From: Kappaphycus alvarezii | Lineage: Eukaryota; Rhodophyta; Florideophyceae; Gigartinales; Solieriaceae | Reading direction: 5' to 3' | DNA: 64,000 nt | Assembly: GCA_002205965.3 (NCBI GenBank) | Contig: NADL03000868.1 | Location: 124,001-188,000 of the forward strand | Shown here: one piece after another, positions 35,206 through 44,574 of the stretch | How the letters are laid out: every line of letters begins with the position of its first letter | Numbering within the stretch: the stretch's first letter is position 1 | Position numbers and translations under genes: made by a program | The notes under the pieces: generated by a model | What the model saw: only the letters and a program-made list of their open reading frames with translations | Database searches by the model: none | Told to the model about the DNA's origin: nothing

Positions 35206-35725
35206 CACGTCGCTGAGAGTGCCTTGTGCGGGACAAGTCGTCACTGGCTAACACTCAATAACTTCCCTTGCAGGACTCGCTCAATGCCAGTGAGCAGGCG
35301 TGGAGAATGACCACATTTAAGTTGAATGACGGCGCAGAGTTTATTATTCACGTTTCACGTGCTGTTACTCTAGATGGTTCAATGACTTTTCATGTTGCAC
35401 TTTTGTTTGAACACAACTTCATAGGACTCGCAACCTTAGCACCACTCGCATCAAACAGACACCAGTCATCCTGTGCAGATTGGATATATCTTCCAAGAGT
35501 AAAACACCCAAACCACTCCCCCCTCTGCAGCCTGATGATATCTTTCAAGCATTAGAAAACTCAAAGCGTTCCCCTTGCCCTTCATGTGGATCTTTGCTGG
35601 TGGCACAGTCTTCTCTTTTATCTGTATCAAACTACCCGGGGCTCTCCACTAGTCTGAACGAAGATACGATTTTTATCCCAGTATAAATCCTAGTTTCACC
35701 CAAGCCGAGTTTCTGATGTGAATTT
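35206..35725 (+). repeat. Inverted single copy of part of the tandem unit
   Basis: From TCCACGTCGCTGAGAGTGCC to TTTCTGATGTGAATTT this is the reverse complement of unit positions 49326-49834 in copy B, with few differences. It includes the 59-bp motif R insert that copy A lacks. It abuts the Ty3 LTR at 35726. Because it is outside the array, it serves as an outgroup for the array copies. A degenerate motif (GGGGGAAAATTTTGGG) precedes it at 35150. Confidence 0.85.
35268..35555 (+). other. 95-codon ORF conserved with the tandem units
   Basis: The frame begins MQDSLNASEQAWRMTTFKLN and includes FHVALLFEHNFIGLATLAPL. It is the same ORF as in the units at 43655-44020, 49489-49776 and 55267-55554 (minus strand), with only two changes in the first 65 residues. 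The last 30 codons are translated from the inserted motif R, so they are not original. The compact hydrophobic/polar pattern could be a small domain remnant; I recognise no family. Confidence 0.35.
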
Positions 35726-36446
35726 TGATAGGGGTAAATCGGCGGGGGAAGAGATCTTCAGAACCAATTACCCTGAGAAGGAGGTGTTGCGAGCGACAAA
35801 ATTGCTGCCGTGGTATTGTTGAATGAACAAAAGGGAGTGTATATAGAAGAGAGTTGAGGGTGCTAAAAGCAAGTATAAAAGGGGCAGGGTCTACCACCGA
35901 CGCTCTGCGACTAGCGTAAGAAAAAGTTTTCTTGGGTCTGAAGTTGACTCTCAACTTCCTACTACTCGGGACTTGGCTTGAAGTGTCGGCCAACTTGCTT
36001 CACCTCCACTAAAGGAAGCAGTTTACTCGGCTTATATAGACTTTTGGCTACCCCAAAAGTCTCCAACAAACATACTAATAACCATAAAATGTATTCACGG
36101 TAATCGTGTGAACCAGAGAGACTATTAGAAGATATTTCCTCAAGGTAAATATCTAGGTGCCATACCCATGCCAGCCACCCATCGGCCAGGGGTGGGAATT
36201 GATGTGGCCATTATATAGACCTTTCAGAGCTACTTGTAGTATCACCCACAACCTGGAACTGTACTGACATCTACTATGACAGCGTGTCCTAAAATGAAAA
36301 AAATCAACCGATGAATTTGCCACACTCACCCAAATTAAAAATATCTTGCAAATTCAAAAACTGTAAAAATATCTTCCCAATTCCGATACTGTATACAATC
36401 ATGGTCCTCATCTAGATTTTTTTCGTGTGCGAATTTGCGCACATCA
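35726..36446 (-). repeat. 3' LTR of the Ty3 element
   Basis: TGATAG...CACATCA termini (TGATGTG...CTATCA in element orientation), 721 bp. On the minus strand TATATAAG (36031-36038) is a plausible core promoter; a second TATA-like word lies at the AAGTATAAAAGG block. It defines the family of LTR remnants seen elsewhere in the window. Confidence 0.9.
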
Positions 36447-36517
36447 CGCCCTCTCGCTCAAGACGAACGTCCCGACTCGTCACTGTTCTTCTTCTGCTTC
36501 CGTTAGTGTTCGCTGTC

Positions 36518-36943
36518 TTATTGATAAAATGTATGGTCTTCAAACGGGTACGGATGCAACTGATTACCAATATGATGCTCTAAAAAGTAGGTTCGCATTA
36601 CTGGTACCTCACTTTGTAGCATAGCCTCATATATTGGTTTGATCACATCGAGGTGGGGTTGAATACATTCTTCTTCCGTGACTCTTCCGAATCTTCCAAG
36701 AGTGAAAAAATATATGTGATATGCAAACTCTTCTGGAAGATGCCGGAGGAATGGATGCCGATAAGAAAAGAAGACGCGCATCATCAAGAACGAATCTTCG
36801 TAAGATAAGTGCGGTCCATGTAGCGCCCTAAAACATAAACAGATGCTTATCATGAAATAAGAAATGACCTGCGCAGTTCGCATCCTCGGAGATATTGCGC
36901 AGCCAAAAAGATAATCTTCTTCTTCCGACTGTATGCTGTGCAT
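36518..36943 (-). CDS. Accessory ORF X2 of the Ty3 element, unknown family
   Basis: The 141-codon ORF lies between integrase and the 3' LTR. It starts MHSIQSEEEDYLFGC and shares with X1 (37114-37490) the series ICLCFRALHGP (ICLCFRTLNGP in X1), then ED--L--RV-FS, EF---IY, GR-G-V and I-PIYE. The two are clearly paralogous, diverged beyond half of positions yet both open. The content (many aromatic residues, balanced charges, no signal peptide or transmembrane helix) suggests a soluble globular domain, not an envelope protein, despite the env-like position. Upstream, 36944-37109 in another frame encodes a Gly/Pro/Arg/Ser-rich linker that starts 5 bp after the X1 stop. TTTATGTTTTAG before GGCGCTACATGG could be a 3' splice site. 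No family recognised. Confidence 0.55.
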   Translation of the reverse strand: MHSIQSEEEDYLFGCAISPRMRTAQVISYFMISICLCFRALHGPHLSYEDSFLMMRVFFSYRHPFLRHLPEEFAYHIYFFTLGRFGRVTEEECIQPHLDVIKPIYEAMLQSEVPVMRTYFLEHHIGNQLHPYPFEDHTFYQ

Positions 36944-37113
36944 GGTTGTGAAGCAGAGCTAGAGATGAAGTTGTGGTGGACGGTCCCGATGAATGGCCGC
37001 GACCAGCTCCTGACGTACTGGGACCTGCACGAGGTCCTCTCGGGGGACGACCGGAACCTCTTCTGGGCGGGTTGTTGTCTCCTGAAGGTCCTCCTCTGGT
37101 CATCATCACTGCT

Positions 37114-37797
37114 TCAGGAGGATCCTCGCCGCCTCAACGTTCCCAATTTGTGGCGGAGAAACGTAAGGTTCCCATAGAGGATACGGGACCAGCCTGTATT
37201 CCATATCCGGGGTAAGGCGTAACCTCTCAGTCGCACATCTTGGTTGTTCTTGAGAAATACGTAAATTGGACGGATAATATTCAGATACGTTTGCGACAAG
37301 TCTCCAGCAGCTACCATTCCATATCTTCCTATAGAGTAATGATATATTACCTCCACAAACTCTGGACCTGCTTCCGTGAACCTTCCGTTTTGGAATGAAA
37401 ATAGAACTCTTATTAATAGTCGGAAATCTTCTTCAGGTAGCAATGGTCCGTTCAACGTACGAAAACATAGGCATATATTAATGTAGAAATGGATGATTAC
37501 GTGGAGTTCGTAGTAGTCCCGCGTAATCGAGATGATCCATTCCCAGGCCCTTTTTCCTCCCATAGGAATCATTCTATAGTTAAAGATGAGTATGCCCCGT
37601 GGTTGCGCATAGTCCTGTGTGAGAAGGAATTCTTCAGGCCTCTGATGGTAAGGGACCAGACGACGTGCATGGATGGCCCTCCTTGATCTCTTCCCTGAGC
37701 TTGAACAGAGCTGATAGTGCGGGTGTCTTTCCTCCGTGACGATGCAAGGGTTCGAGTACTTGGTTTGGAAGGCCGGCCACTTCACAGCCTGCTGCAT
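37114..37797 (-). CDS. Integrase GPY/F module fused in frame to accessory domain X1
   Basis: The first 55 or so residues (AVKWPAFQTKYSNPCIVTEE, RHPHYQLCSSSGKRSRRAIH, ARRLVPYHQRP) are the GPY/F-type C-terminal module of a fungal Gypsy integrase, thought to help DNA binding and multimerisation. The same open frame continues through about 50 linker residues into X1 (YINICLCFRTLNGPLLPEED to the C-terminus RRRGSS), the paralogue of X2. X1 could thus be made as a C-terminal extension of Pol and later cleaved, or be a separate gene that happens to be in phase. The upstream integrase core is in a different frame. Confidence 0.6.
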   Translation of the reverse strand: MQQAVKWPAFQTKYSNPCIVTEERHPHYQLCSSSGKRSRRAIHARRLVPYHQRPEEFLLTQDYAQPRGILIFNYRMIPMGGKRAWEWIISITRDYYELHVIIHFYINICLCFRTLNGPLLPEEDFRLLIRVLFSFQNGRFTEAGPEFVEVIYHYSIGRYGMVAAGDLSQTYLNIIRPIYVFLKNNQDVRLRGYALPRIWNTGWSRILYGNLTFLRHKLGTLRRRGSS

Positions 37798-37811
37798 TGC
37801 TTTTCCATGTA

Positions 37812-38234
37812 CTACAAGTACTTTAGAGCCAACTGAAAAGGTTCTGACTGCAGGTTCTGCATCCTTATTTCTTGTCTTGTTAGCGCGCGGTGTGATCTCC
37901 AGCCTTCGGTGGCCAGTAGTTCAACTTCCCTACTCTCTTCATCGATAATATTTGTTTCCATGTCTCTCTGTAACATTCTAGGAGCCCTTCCGTACATTAG
38001 CTCGAATGGTGAGCGTCCATTTCTTCCTCTTCTTCGACGATAGCCGTATAACACTTTTGGTAAGGCATCTTCCCACTGGATTTCATTCTCCGACATAGTT
38101 TTCGATATTGCTCGTTTGATGGTTCCAACCATCCTCTCCGCTTTCCCGTTGGACATAGGAGCGTATGCGAGAACGGTCTTCAGCTGAATCCCTTTCTCTT
38201 CCAAAAACGAAGCAGTGAAGTTGCAGTAAAACAA
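37812..38234 (-). pseudogene. Ty3 integrase, C-terminal part of the catalytic core
   Basis: It contains YAPMSNGKAERMVGTIKRAI, with the third catalytic residue (Glu) of the D-D-E triad, then YGYRRRRGRNGRSPFELMYG, a standard Gypsy integrase motif. It is separated by a one-base shift from the part bearing the two Asp residues, which overlaps it at 38180-38234. Confidence 0.85.
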
Positions 38235-39055
38235 AGGGCGTTATCCGAGATGATCCTTTTTGGAAGACCAAACGGTTCAATTATTTCTTTTTCGATGAAT
38301 CTCAGTACCACCTCAGCATTTGCCTCCTCGACTGCAACTGCTATTGGCCATCCAGTAAGATGTTCCACCCCTATAAGGAGATATTTGTTTCCGGAAGAAG
38401 TTTCCTTGAACGGGCCCGCGAAGTCAATTGAGAAGGTTTCAAAGAGACCGGAAACTGGAAAACTTAGAGTTGTCTTATACTTCCGTATTGGAGTGAATTT
38501 TTGGCAGTTGTCGCAGCTTTTCACGAAATTATAGACGTCCTTATGGATACCGGGCCACCAGAATCTCTCAGTTACGAATTTTTTGGTTGTTTCGAGATCC
38601 CAATGCCCTAGCTCATCATGGAAAGTCCTCAAGATCTTCATTCTTTCTTTCAAAGGGGCCACTAGTCGGGGACCGGCTTTAGTGTGCCGGAAGAGTTTCC
38701 CATTCCACAATGTAAAAGCCTTTTGATTCCTGCGTACCCAATTTCTGTGTTCAAGATCAACCTTTCTCATTTCTAGTCCATCGAGGAATTTGATCAGTCC
38801 GTGAATATTAGCTTCGTACTCGTTATCGTTCGGCAACTGCAACTCGGCGACTCCGACGATGTCCTCCGAAGCTTTTTCATTTGGAATCAGTGCGTCCCTC
38901 AAGCGGGATAGGTAATCGGCAGGCTGATTATTGCGTCCGGGTCTATACACAATTTCAAACCGATATTCTGCGAAAATGTCGAGCCATCGGGCCAAGCGGT
39001 GATGTACATCCTTCTTTTGGAATGCTGTTTTAAGTGCCTGGTGATCAGTTATCAA
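38180..39055 (-). pseudogene. Ty3 RNase H end, HHCC zinc finger and integrase core
   Basis: The frame starts in RNase H (TDHQALKTAF and RFEIVYRPGRNNQPADYLSR), passes a linker, then the integrase N-terminal zinc finger (H-x5-H in FHDELGH, C-x2-C in SCDNC). The core follows with the first Asp in FSIDFAGPF and the second in RIISDNAL. The catalytic residues are all present. The frame is lost shortly before the Glu-containing segment. Together with the adjoining pieces it makes a full-length integrase when the frame breaks are ignored. Confidence 0.9.
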
Positions 39056-39059
39056 GACA

Positions 39060-39306
39060 AATTTCTCGAGTGATAAAAGGTATACGCGAAACTTTTTCAG
39101 CGCGAAGACGACAGCTAGCGCTTCTTTCTCGCAGACTGAGTATCTCTTTCCGCATCATTCAGAGTTCGGCTTGCGAATTGAACAGGGTGTAGTCTTCCGT
39201 TTTCATCTTTTTGGGACAAAACGGCACCCAAAGACCGTTCTGAGGCATCTGTCTCCACAACGAATGGTCTCTTGAAATCTGGGTACATGAGAACTGGGGG
39301 ACACAT
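39060..39306 (-). pseudogene. Ty3 RNase H, N-terminal part
   Basis: PFVVETDASERSLGAVLSQK carries the first catalytic Asp of the Gypsy RNase H (E-T-D-A-S), followed by FASRTLNDAE. The frame terminates early (RKKR) by a shift; the next piece begins at 39055. Confidence 0.85.
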
Positions 39307-40036
39307 AGCTTATCTTTAAGCTCCTAAATGCAGTTTCCATTTCCTTGTTCCAGTAAAATTTTCCGTTCTTCGTAGTGCTGGCATGTAACGGTGCTGCAGT
39401 CTTGGCGAAATCTTTGATAAATCTTCTGTAATATGAGGCCAGTCCTAAGAAGCTTCGGACCTCCGTCTTTGAAGCGGGCCTTGGTGCCAACTTTATTTTT
39501 TTCGTTTTCTCTGGATCCACTCTAATTCCCTCTTGGTCGACGATATGACCGAGTAATTGGATAGAAGTTTTCGCAAAGAAGCATTTGCTCAACTTAATTT
39601 TCAAGCTATACTCCGATATCCTCTCCACAACTGTCTTGACGTGCGAGATGTGCTGATCCAATGTTTCTGAGAATATGACGACATCATCGATATAGACTCT
39701 TGCGAATGGAAGTCCTTTCAAAACCTCGTTCATCATTCTTTGGAATGTAGCTGGTGCATTCATGAGACCAAAAGGCATCACTTCGAACCTGAACGTACCG
39801 GCTTTGCTGGTAAAGGTTGTTTTTTCCTTACATTTTTCATCCAATGGAATCTGCCAATAGCCAGTGTAAAGGTCAATTGAGGTGAAATATCTCCCATCCT
39901 TCAGGTCCTCGAGGATCTCCTCCATGTTCGGAATCGGAAATCGATCGGGTATCATTCTCTGGTTCAGTTGTCGTAATCGACGCAAAAACGCAGCTTTCCA
40001 TCCTTCTTTGGTGCGACCACAACTGGAAACGACCAT
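39203..40036 (-). pseudogene. Ty3 reverse transcriptase
   Basis: It carries fingers and palm motifs in order: RFPIPNMEEILEDL, FTSIDLYTGYWQIPL, FRFEVMPFGLMNAPATFQRM, then VYIDDVVIFS with the catalytic Y-x-D-D, LLGHIVDQEGIRVDP and FLGLASYYRRFIKDF. The first catalytic Asp (SIDL) is present. The start of RT lies in the preceding frame (39964-40554) and the end runs out of frame near 39290. This is the best preserved part of the element. Confidence 0.92.
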
Positions 40037-40554
40037 GGGGATGAAACTGGTCGAATAATATCATTTTTCAGCATACTTGTAACATTTTCTGAGATAAATT
40101 GGTCATATTTTGGCGGTTGACGTCTAGGCTTGTGGTAAATCGGTTGAGTGTCGGTAAGTTCGAACGAGTGAGTAACCGGTACACTTGCTTGTCTTAAATC
40201 TGAAACGCTCCATGCAATTACTTCGGAAGATGTTAACATGTCGGATATTTTCAGTGAGGCGGCGGGAAGGTGCTGCACTTTTCCTTGGATTTCTGCCATT
40301 TGGCGCCCTTTTTCTTCTTGATCCTCAACCTCAATATTTTGAAGGACCTCTTCCGTCGTGCTCACATCTTCATATATGGAATTCGACGTATTCTTATTTT
40401 CTTTGCAAAGATAATCTTCTTTCATGCTCCGAATTCTGTCCTTTGATTCGATATCATCGCAAAAAGAAACACATTCGGGTTTCAAACTTATCCTAGAATT
40501 CCAGTCGTCATCTGTTTCAAACCCAGAATCATAATCGTCCCATGCCATGTTCAT
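39964..40554 (-). pseudogene. Ty3 pol segment: linker and RT N-terminus
   Basis: An acidic linker (DDYDSGFETDDDWN onward) precedes HSFELTDTQPIYHKPRRQPP and SSPWSFPVVVAPKKDGKLRF, the first RT motif of Ty3/Gypsy. The ATG at 40554 overlaps the stop of the protease frame as TAATG, so reinitiation is formally possible, but a simple one-base error would also join the frames. Confidence 0.8.
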
Positions 40555-41150
40555 TACCCCCGAGGGTACCCTTTTCCACTTCCGAAAGTGTTAGTTGGTT
40601 CCGAATCTTCGCTGTCATAGCTAGAAGTGAAATCTTCACTGTCCGTTTCTTTTAAATCTTCAGGATGTGTGCTTTTGTCGAAATCCAGGGGCATCTTCAC
40701 GGTTCTGCCGTCAATATTAACTGAAACCATTTGGTTGCCCAAGTCAATGCATGTCCCTAGTCTTCCATGTAGGGCAGCCAATGATTGCATCGAAAGGGAG
40801 ATCAGGCATGACAAGAAAGTCTCATCAACTTTAGAGTCCCCAAAGAACACGGAAACCTTGTCAACAGTGCCCATGCATTTTGAGACGGTTCCATCCGCCA
40901 CAGTTATTCTTCGAGTCGTTGGAATGATTTCGAGACCTAATCTGTCACCAAAGTTTCTGAAATAAGGTTTGAACAGCGCCCGAATCGAAAGAGCTTGGGT
41001 TTTCATTCCCAATACTTTGACTGGTACCAGCTTAAGACGTCTTGGTGCTGTCGAGGCCGATTGAAGAAACAGTTTCTTACCCTTAGCGGACTTATTAGAC
41101 CTGATAATTTTTTTGAGTTCTTTTCTCGCATCCTCTGCGTCGCCCCTCAA
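40554..41150 (-). pseudogene. Ty3 aspartic protease, active site out of frame
   Basis: The open frame has RLGLEIIPTTRRITVADGTV and CMGTVDKVSVFFGDSKV, typical of the retropepsin-like domain of fungal Gypsy elements. The catalytic D-S-G is not in this frame: at about 40985-40990 the neighbouring frame reads FDSGAVQTLFQKL, and near 40800 another reads VMPDLPFDAIIGCP. Each excursion begins and ends at a short homopolymer that is one base too short or too long. So either the protease was recently killed by four indels that happen to compensate, or the sequence carries base-calling errors. Confidence 0.75.
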
Positions 41151-41164
41151 AAGTTGACCAAACG

Positions 41165-41602
41165 TTATCCAGTTGGGGCCGATGCAAGCTCAGCCACCAA
41201 ATTGTACCTCTTCACATACTCTAGTACGTCCTTAGAGATACTCTTAACTTTCTTACTCTTTTTCGTCTTCTTGGCCGGAGTGACTCCCACTCCTGGAACA
41301 ACTTGATCAGACCTCTTGGTTCGAGGAGGTACAGGTGCTGGGATATGCTCCAGCATTCCATAATCTAGCCTAGGTTTCTTCGATAAAATGTTCCCTTCCC
41401 CATCCCTTTTTGTCACATTGACTTGACTAATCTCTTCAGCGATGGATACGTTACCGGCATCCGTCAACCTTTGATCCCTTCTATTTTGTAAGATTTTCAC
41501 CTCTGGTCCTGACTCACTCCTTGCTTCCGATAAATTTGCTCTTCTGTTGTCTTTAGACCAGCAGTTACTTTCATGATGCCATATCGACCGCACTTTGCAC
41601 AA
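41165..41602 (-). pseudogene. Ty3 gag-pol junction: second zinc knuckle and basic linker
   Basis: It begins within the second CCHC knuckle (HHESNCWSK; the first half, CAKCGRYG, is in the adjacent frame) and ends with a Lys-rich stretch, TPAKKTKKSKKVKSI, before a stop near 41165. The basic stretch may be a nucleic-acid binding or nuclear-localisation segment. Confidence 0.6.
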
Positions 41603-41805
41603 CGAGTGTTTCTATGTGGATTATCAGGACACCTGTTTGCAAAGTGTCCAGGCTTGTGACAGTAAGAACAGACTTCTGCGGCTTAGGGGCCCCAGACTGG
41701 TTCTTCTTAATGGTAATAGTAAGGCTTTCCAACTGCGAGGTTATCATGTCAAGTCGATTATCGAATCGGGTTTCCAACCTTTCTTCCAAGTTTTTGACAT
41801 CCTCC
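41571..41805 (-). pseudogene. Ty3 Gag C-terminus with CCHC zinc knuckle
   Basis: CSYCHKPGHFANRC (C-x2-C-x4-H-x4-C) is a canonical retroelement knuckle, followed 12 residues on by a second one split by a frameshift. Before it is a coiled-coil-like stretch (KNLEERLETRFDNRLDMITS). Three frames are needed to read the region, and a TAG at 41829 separates it from the rest of Gag. Confidence 0.8.
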
Positions 41806-41828
41806 TGACAGATTCTAATGCCGCTGCA

Positions 41829-42335
41829 CTAGTAGTCGGCCTTTGATAATTTTTTCAGGTATACGATAGACATAGACGTGCGGGTTTCCCTCGGTACCTC
41901 ACTCAGTGACTGAAACGTCTCCGAATTTTTGACAAATTCTACTATGGTACCCTTCAGTTCATCAAAAGTGTGAGGGCCCTTGATGAGGAGGAAATCGGAG
42001 AGCCGCTTATCCCCCATAGCCGCCTTACGCAGCATTCCGTACTTGGCTTGGGCGTTGAACCCAGACTTTTCATAAAGATCACACAAGTACACCAATGAGC
42101 TTAACAAATCGTCGAAGTTGAGCCGGGCCTCTATGGCGGTACGAATCATCTCATCTGGTTCTACCTCCTTAGCATACTCTTTCACAAGCCACTCACATAC
42201 CTCACCGAAGTTACGCCCATTCCCGTTAAGAGACCACCCGTCGATAAACTTGGACTTATATTTGTGCTTTGCGTCACCATGAAGATAGGCGAAGATACTT
42301 GCGGCCTTCTCTTCATCGCCCTTCTCTCGCATCAC
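41829..42335 (-). pseudogene. Ty3 Gag capsid-like region
   Basis: 168 codons from MMREKGDEEKAASIFAYLHG include AKHKYKSKFIDGW and VCEWLVKEYAKEVEPDEMIR, the helical pattern of Gypsy Gag (retrotransposon gag) domains. It ends in frame at TAG after KLSKADY; the same frame continues beyond (CSGIRICQEDVKN), so the stop may be a CAG to TAG change. The N-terminal start is unclear because upstream codons to the LTR lie in another frame. Confidence 0.7.
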
Positions 42336-42507
42336 AACGTTGACATATGTGTAAAGAAACTCCTCAACGTCTTAAGTCTTGCCCCCTGTGAACGTTATAC
42401 GAGCAGCGTTGAGATCCATGATTACAGAAAAGAAATCCCCCGAAGTGTTCTTTACTACTGCTCAACTCGAATACCTCGGGTGCAACCCCCTCCACAAGAG
42501 TACCAAA

Positions 42508-43229
42508 TGATAGGGGTAAATCGGCGGGGGAGGAGATCCTCAGAACCAATTACCCTGAGAAGGAGGTGTTGCGAGCGACAAAATTGCTGCCGTGGTATTG
42601 TTGAACGAACAAAAGGGAGTGTATATAGAAGAGAGTTGAGGAAGCTACAAGCAAGTATAAAAGGGGCAGGGTCTACCACCGACGCTCTGCGACTAGCGTA
42701 AGAAAAAGATTTCCTGGGTCTGAAGTTGACTCTCAACTTCCTACTACTCGGGACTTGGCTTGAAGTTGTCTGCCAACTTGCTTCACCTCCACTAAAGGAA
42801 GCAGTTTACTCGGCTTATATAGACTTTTGGCTACCCCTAAAGTCTCCAACAAACATACTAATAACCATAAAATGTATTCACGGTAATCGTGTGAACCAGA
42901 GAGACTATTAGAAGATATTTCCTCAAGGTAAATATCTAGGTGCCATACCCATGCCAGCCACCCATCGGCCAGGGGTGGGAATTGATGTGGCCATTATATA
43001 GACCTTTCAGAGCTACTTGTAGTATCACCCACAACCTGCAACTGTACTGACATCTACTATGACAGCGTGTCCTAAAATGAAAAAATCAACCGATGAATTT
43101 GCCAAACTCACCCAAATTAAAAATATCTTGCAAATTCAAAAACTGTAAAAATATCTTCCCAATTCCGATACTGTACACAATGATTGTCCTCGTCTAGATT
43201 TTTTTTCGTGTGCGAAATTACTCACATCA
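42508..43229 (-). repeat. 5' LTR of the Ty3 element
   Basis: 722 bp, direct repeat of 35726-36446, with scattered substitutions (for example GAAGAGATCTTC versus GAGGAGATCCTC) and homopolymer differences. Its right border CACATCA is followed at once by the first tandem unit. Confidence 0.9.
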
Positions 43230-43654
43230 GTGGTCTCCCCACAGCATTGTGGCCGAGTAAACATACCTTCCGCTCTCTTCGGTGCCCATAGCCCACTTCC
43301 AAATCCCCCCAGGGCCACAGTCCTCCGAAGTCTTGGCGGTGAGTACGCCCCCCATTTTCGTCGACTCTCAACCCTCCGTACTTTCGCTGAAAGGGGGAAT
43401 GTTTGGGTGTTTTATTCTTGGAAGAGTGAATCGATTTGGTTCTTTAATGTTTGAAAAGTGCTGTTCGGCTATACCCCGGTGTTGATGCACGTATTCAGGA
43501 TAATGGTAATATCACTCGTGTTCAATAAACACTTCTTGGAAGATATGTTCGACTCTAAAACTAACCTTTTTACTCTACTGAAATTATTTTGGAAATGGGC
43601 TGCTCGCATTGCATGATTGTTTAAATTCACATCAGAAACTCGGCTTGGGTGAAA

Positions 43655-44020
43655 CTAGGATTTATACTGGGATAAAATCGTATCTTCGTTCAGACTAGTG
43701 GGAGAGCCCCGGGTAGTTTGATACAGATAAAAAGAGAAGACTGTGCCACAACAAAGATCCACATGAAGGGCAAGGGGAACGCTTGAGTTTTCTAATGCTT
43801 GAAAGATATCATCAGAGGATGACTGGTGTCTGTTTGATGCGAGTGGTGCTAAGGTTGCGAGTCCTATGAAGTTGTGTTCAAACAAAAGTGCAACATGAAA
43901 AGTCATTGAACCATTTAGAGTAACAGTACGTGAAACGTGAATAATAAACTCTGCGCCGTCATTCAACTTAAATGTGGTCATTCTCCACGCCTGCTCACTG
44001 GCATTGAGCGAGTCCTGCAA
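43655..44020 (-). other. Unit ORF (MQDSLNAS), copy A
   Basis: Without the 59-bp insert the frame runs 121 codons, ending LNEDTILSQYKS, and passes through SNRHQSSSDDIFQALENS. This probably represents the longer original reading frame that the insert truncated in the other copies, though homopolymer differences also alter it. No family recognised. Confidence 0.35.
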
Positions 44021-44144
44021 GGGAAGTTATTGGATGTTAGCCAGTGACGACTTGTCCCGCACAAGGCACTCTCAGCCGCGTGGATTAAGATTGTGAGGAG
44101 GAAATATTGATAGTTATCCTGATAGTACCTGCCCATAGTTTTTC

Positions 44145-44523
44145 TCGTCTATACGATTCCATTTGATGGATTTTGAAGTAATGATTATTGTTTGAGACTT
44201 TAGGGGTAGCCAAAAGTCTAACTAAGCTGAGTAAACTGCTTCTTCTCGTGTAGATCAAGAACGGTGGCAGCTTCAAGTCAGATCCCAAATATTTAGGAAG
44301 TTGAGAGTCAGTTTCAGACCCAGGAACCGTTTTTTTATGCTGGTAACAGAGCATAACTGGAAGCCCCTGTCCCCTTATACTCACTTTTGGCCCTCCAATC
44401 GGCCTTACTCGCCTTTTTTTGTTCGCTCAACTATACTACGGTAGCATTTTTGTCGCTTGCAACACCTCCTTCTTGGGTTAATTGGATCCGATTTTCTCTT
44501 CTCTCATCTATTTATCTTTATCA
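44145..44523 (-). repeat. LTR remnant inside unit, copy A
   Basis: GAGACTTTAGGGGTAGCCAA, GAGTAAACTGCTTC, GTTGAGAGTCAGTTTCAGAC, CCCCTTATACTCAC and CTATACTACGGTAGCA match the reverse complement of the Ty3 LTR, ending TCTATTTATCTTTATCA. It is older than the neighbouring complete element. Confidence 0.7.
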
Positions 44524-44574
44524 CCCTTCTCCCAAAAAATATCTCCATCGAGTTTCGCAAGTGGGTAAAGAGGA

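Larger units (their letters stand above)
35726..43229 (-). mobile_element. Ty3/Gypsy LTR retrotransposon, complete but frame-broken
   Basis: Two direct LTRs (721 and 722 bp, about 2 percent different by eye) flank a 6.1-kb internal region read on the minus strand: gag with CCHC knuckles, protease, RT, RNase H, integrase, then two extra ORFs. The order RT-RNaseH-integrase defines Ty3/Gypsy. Next to the 5' LTR the internal sequence begins TTTGGTACTCTTGTGGAGGG, whose TGG could start a primer-binding site, though I cannot name the tRNA. Before the 3' LTR is GAGCGAGAGGGCG, a modest purine tract. Flanking pentamers do not match (AATTT and GTGGT), so there is no target duplication. Each side abuts tandem-unit sequence in opposite orientation, suggesting rearrangement. 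Several frame breaks fall in homopolymers. Confidence 0.9.

Noticed and set aside
36518-37490. X1/X2 as an envelope gene
   Set aside because: No signal peptide, membrane anchor, furin-like site or Cys pattern; only the position is env-like.
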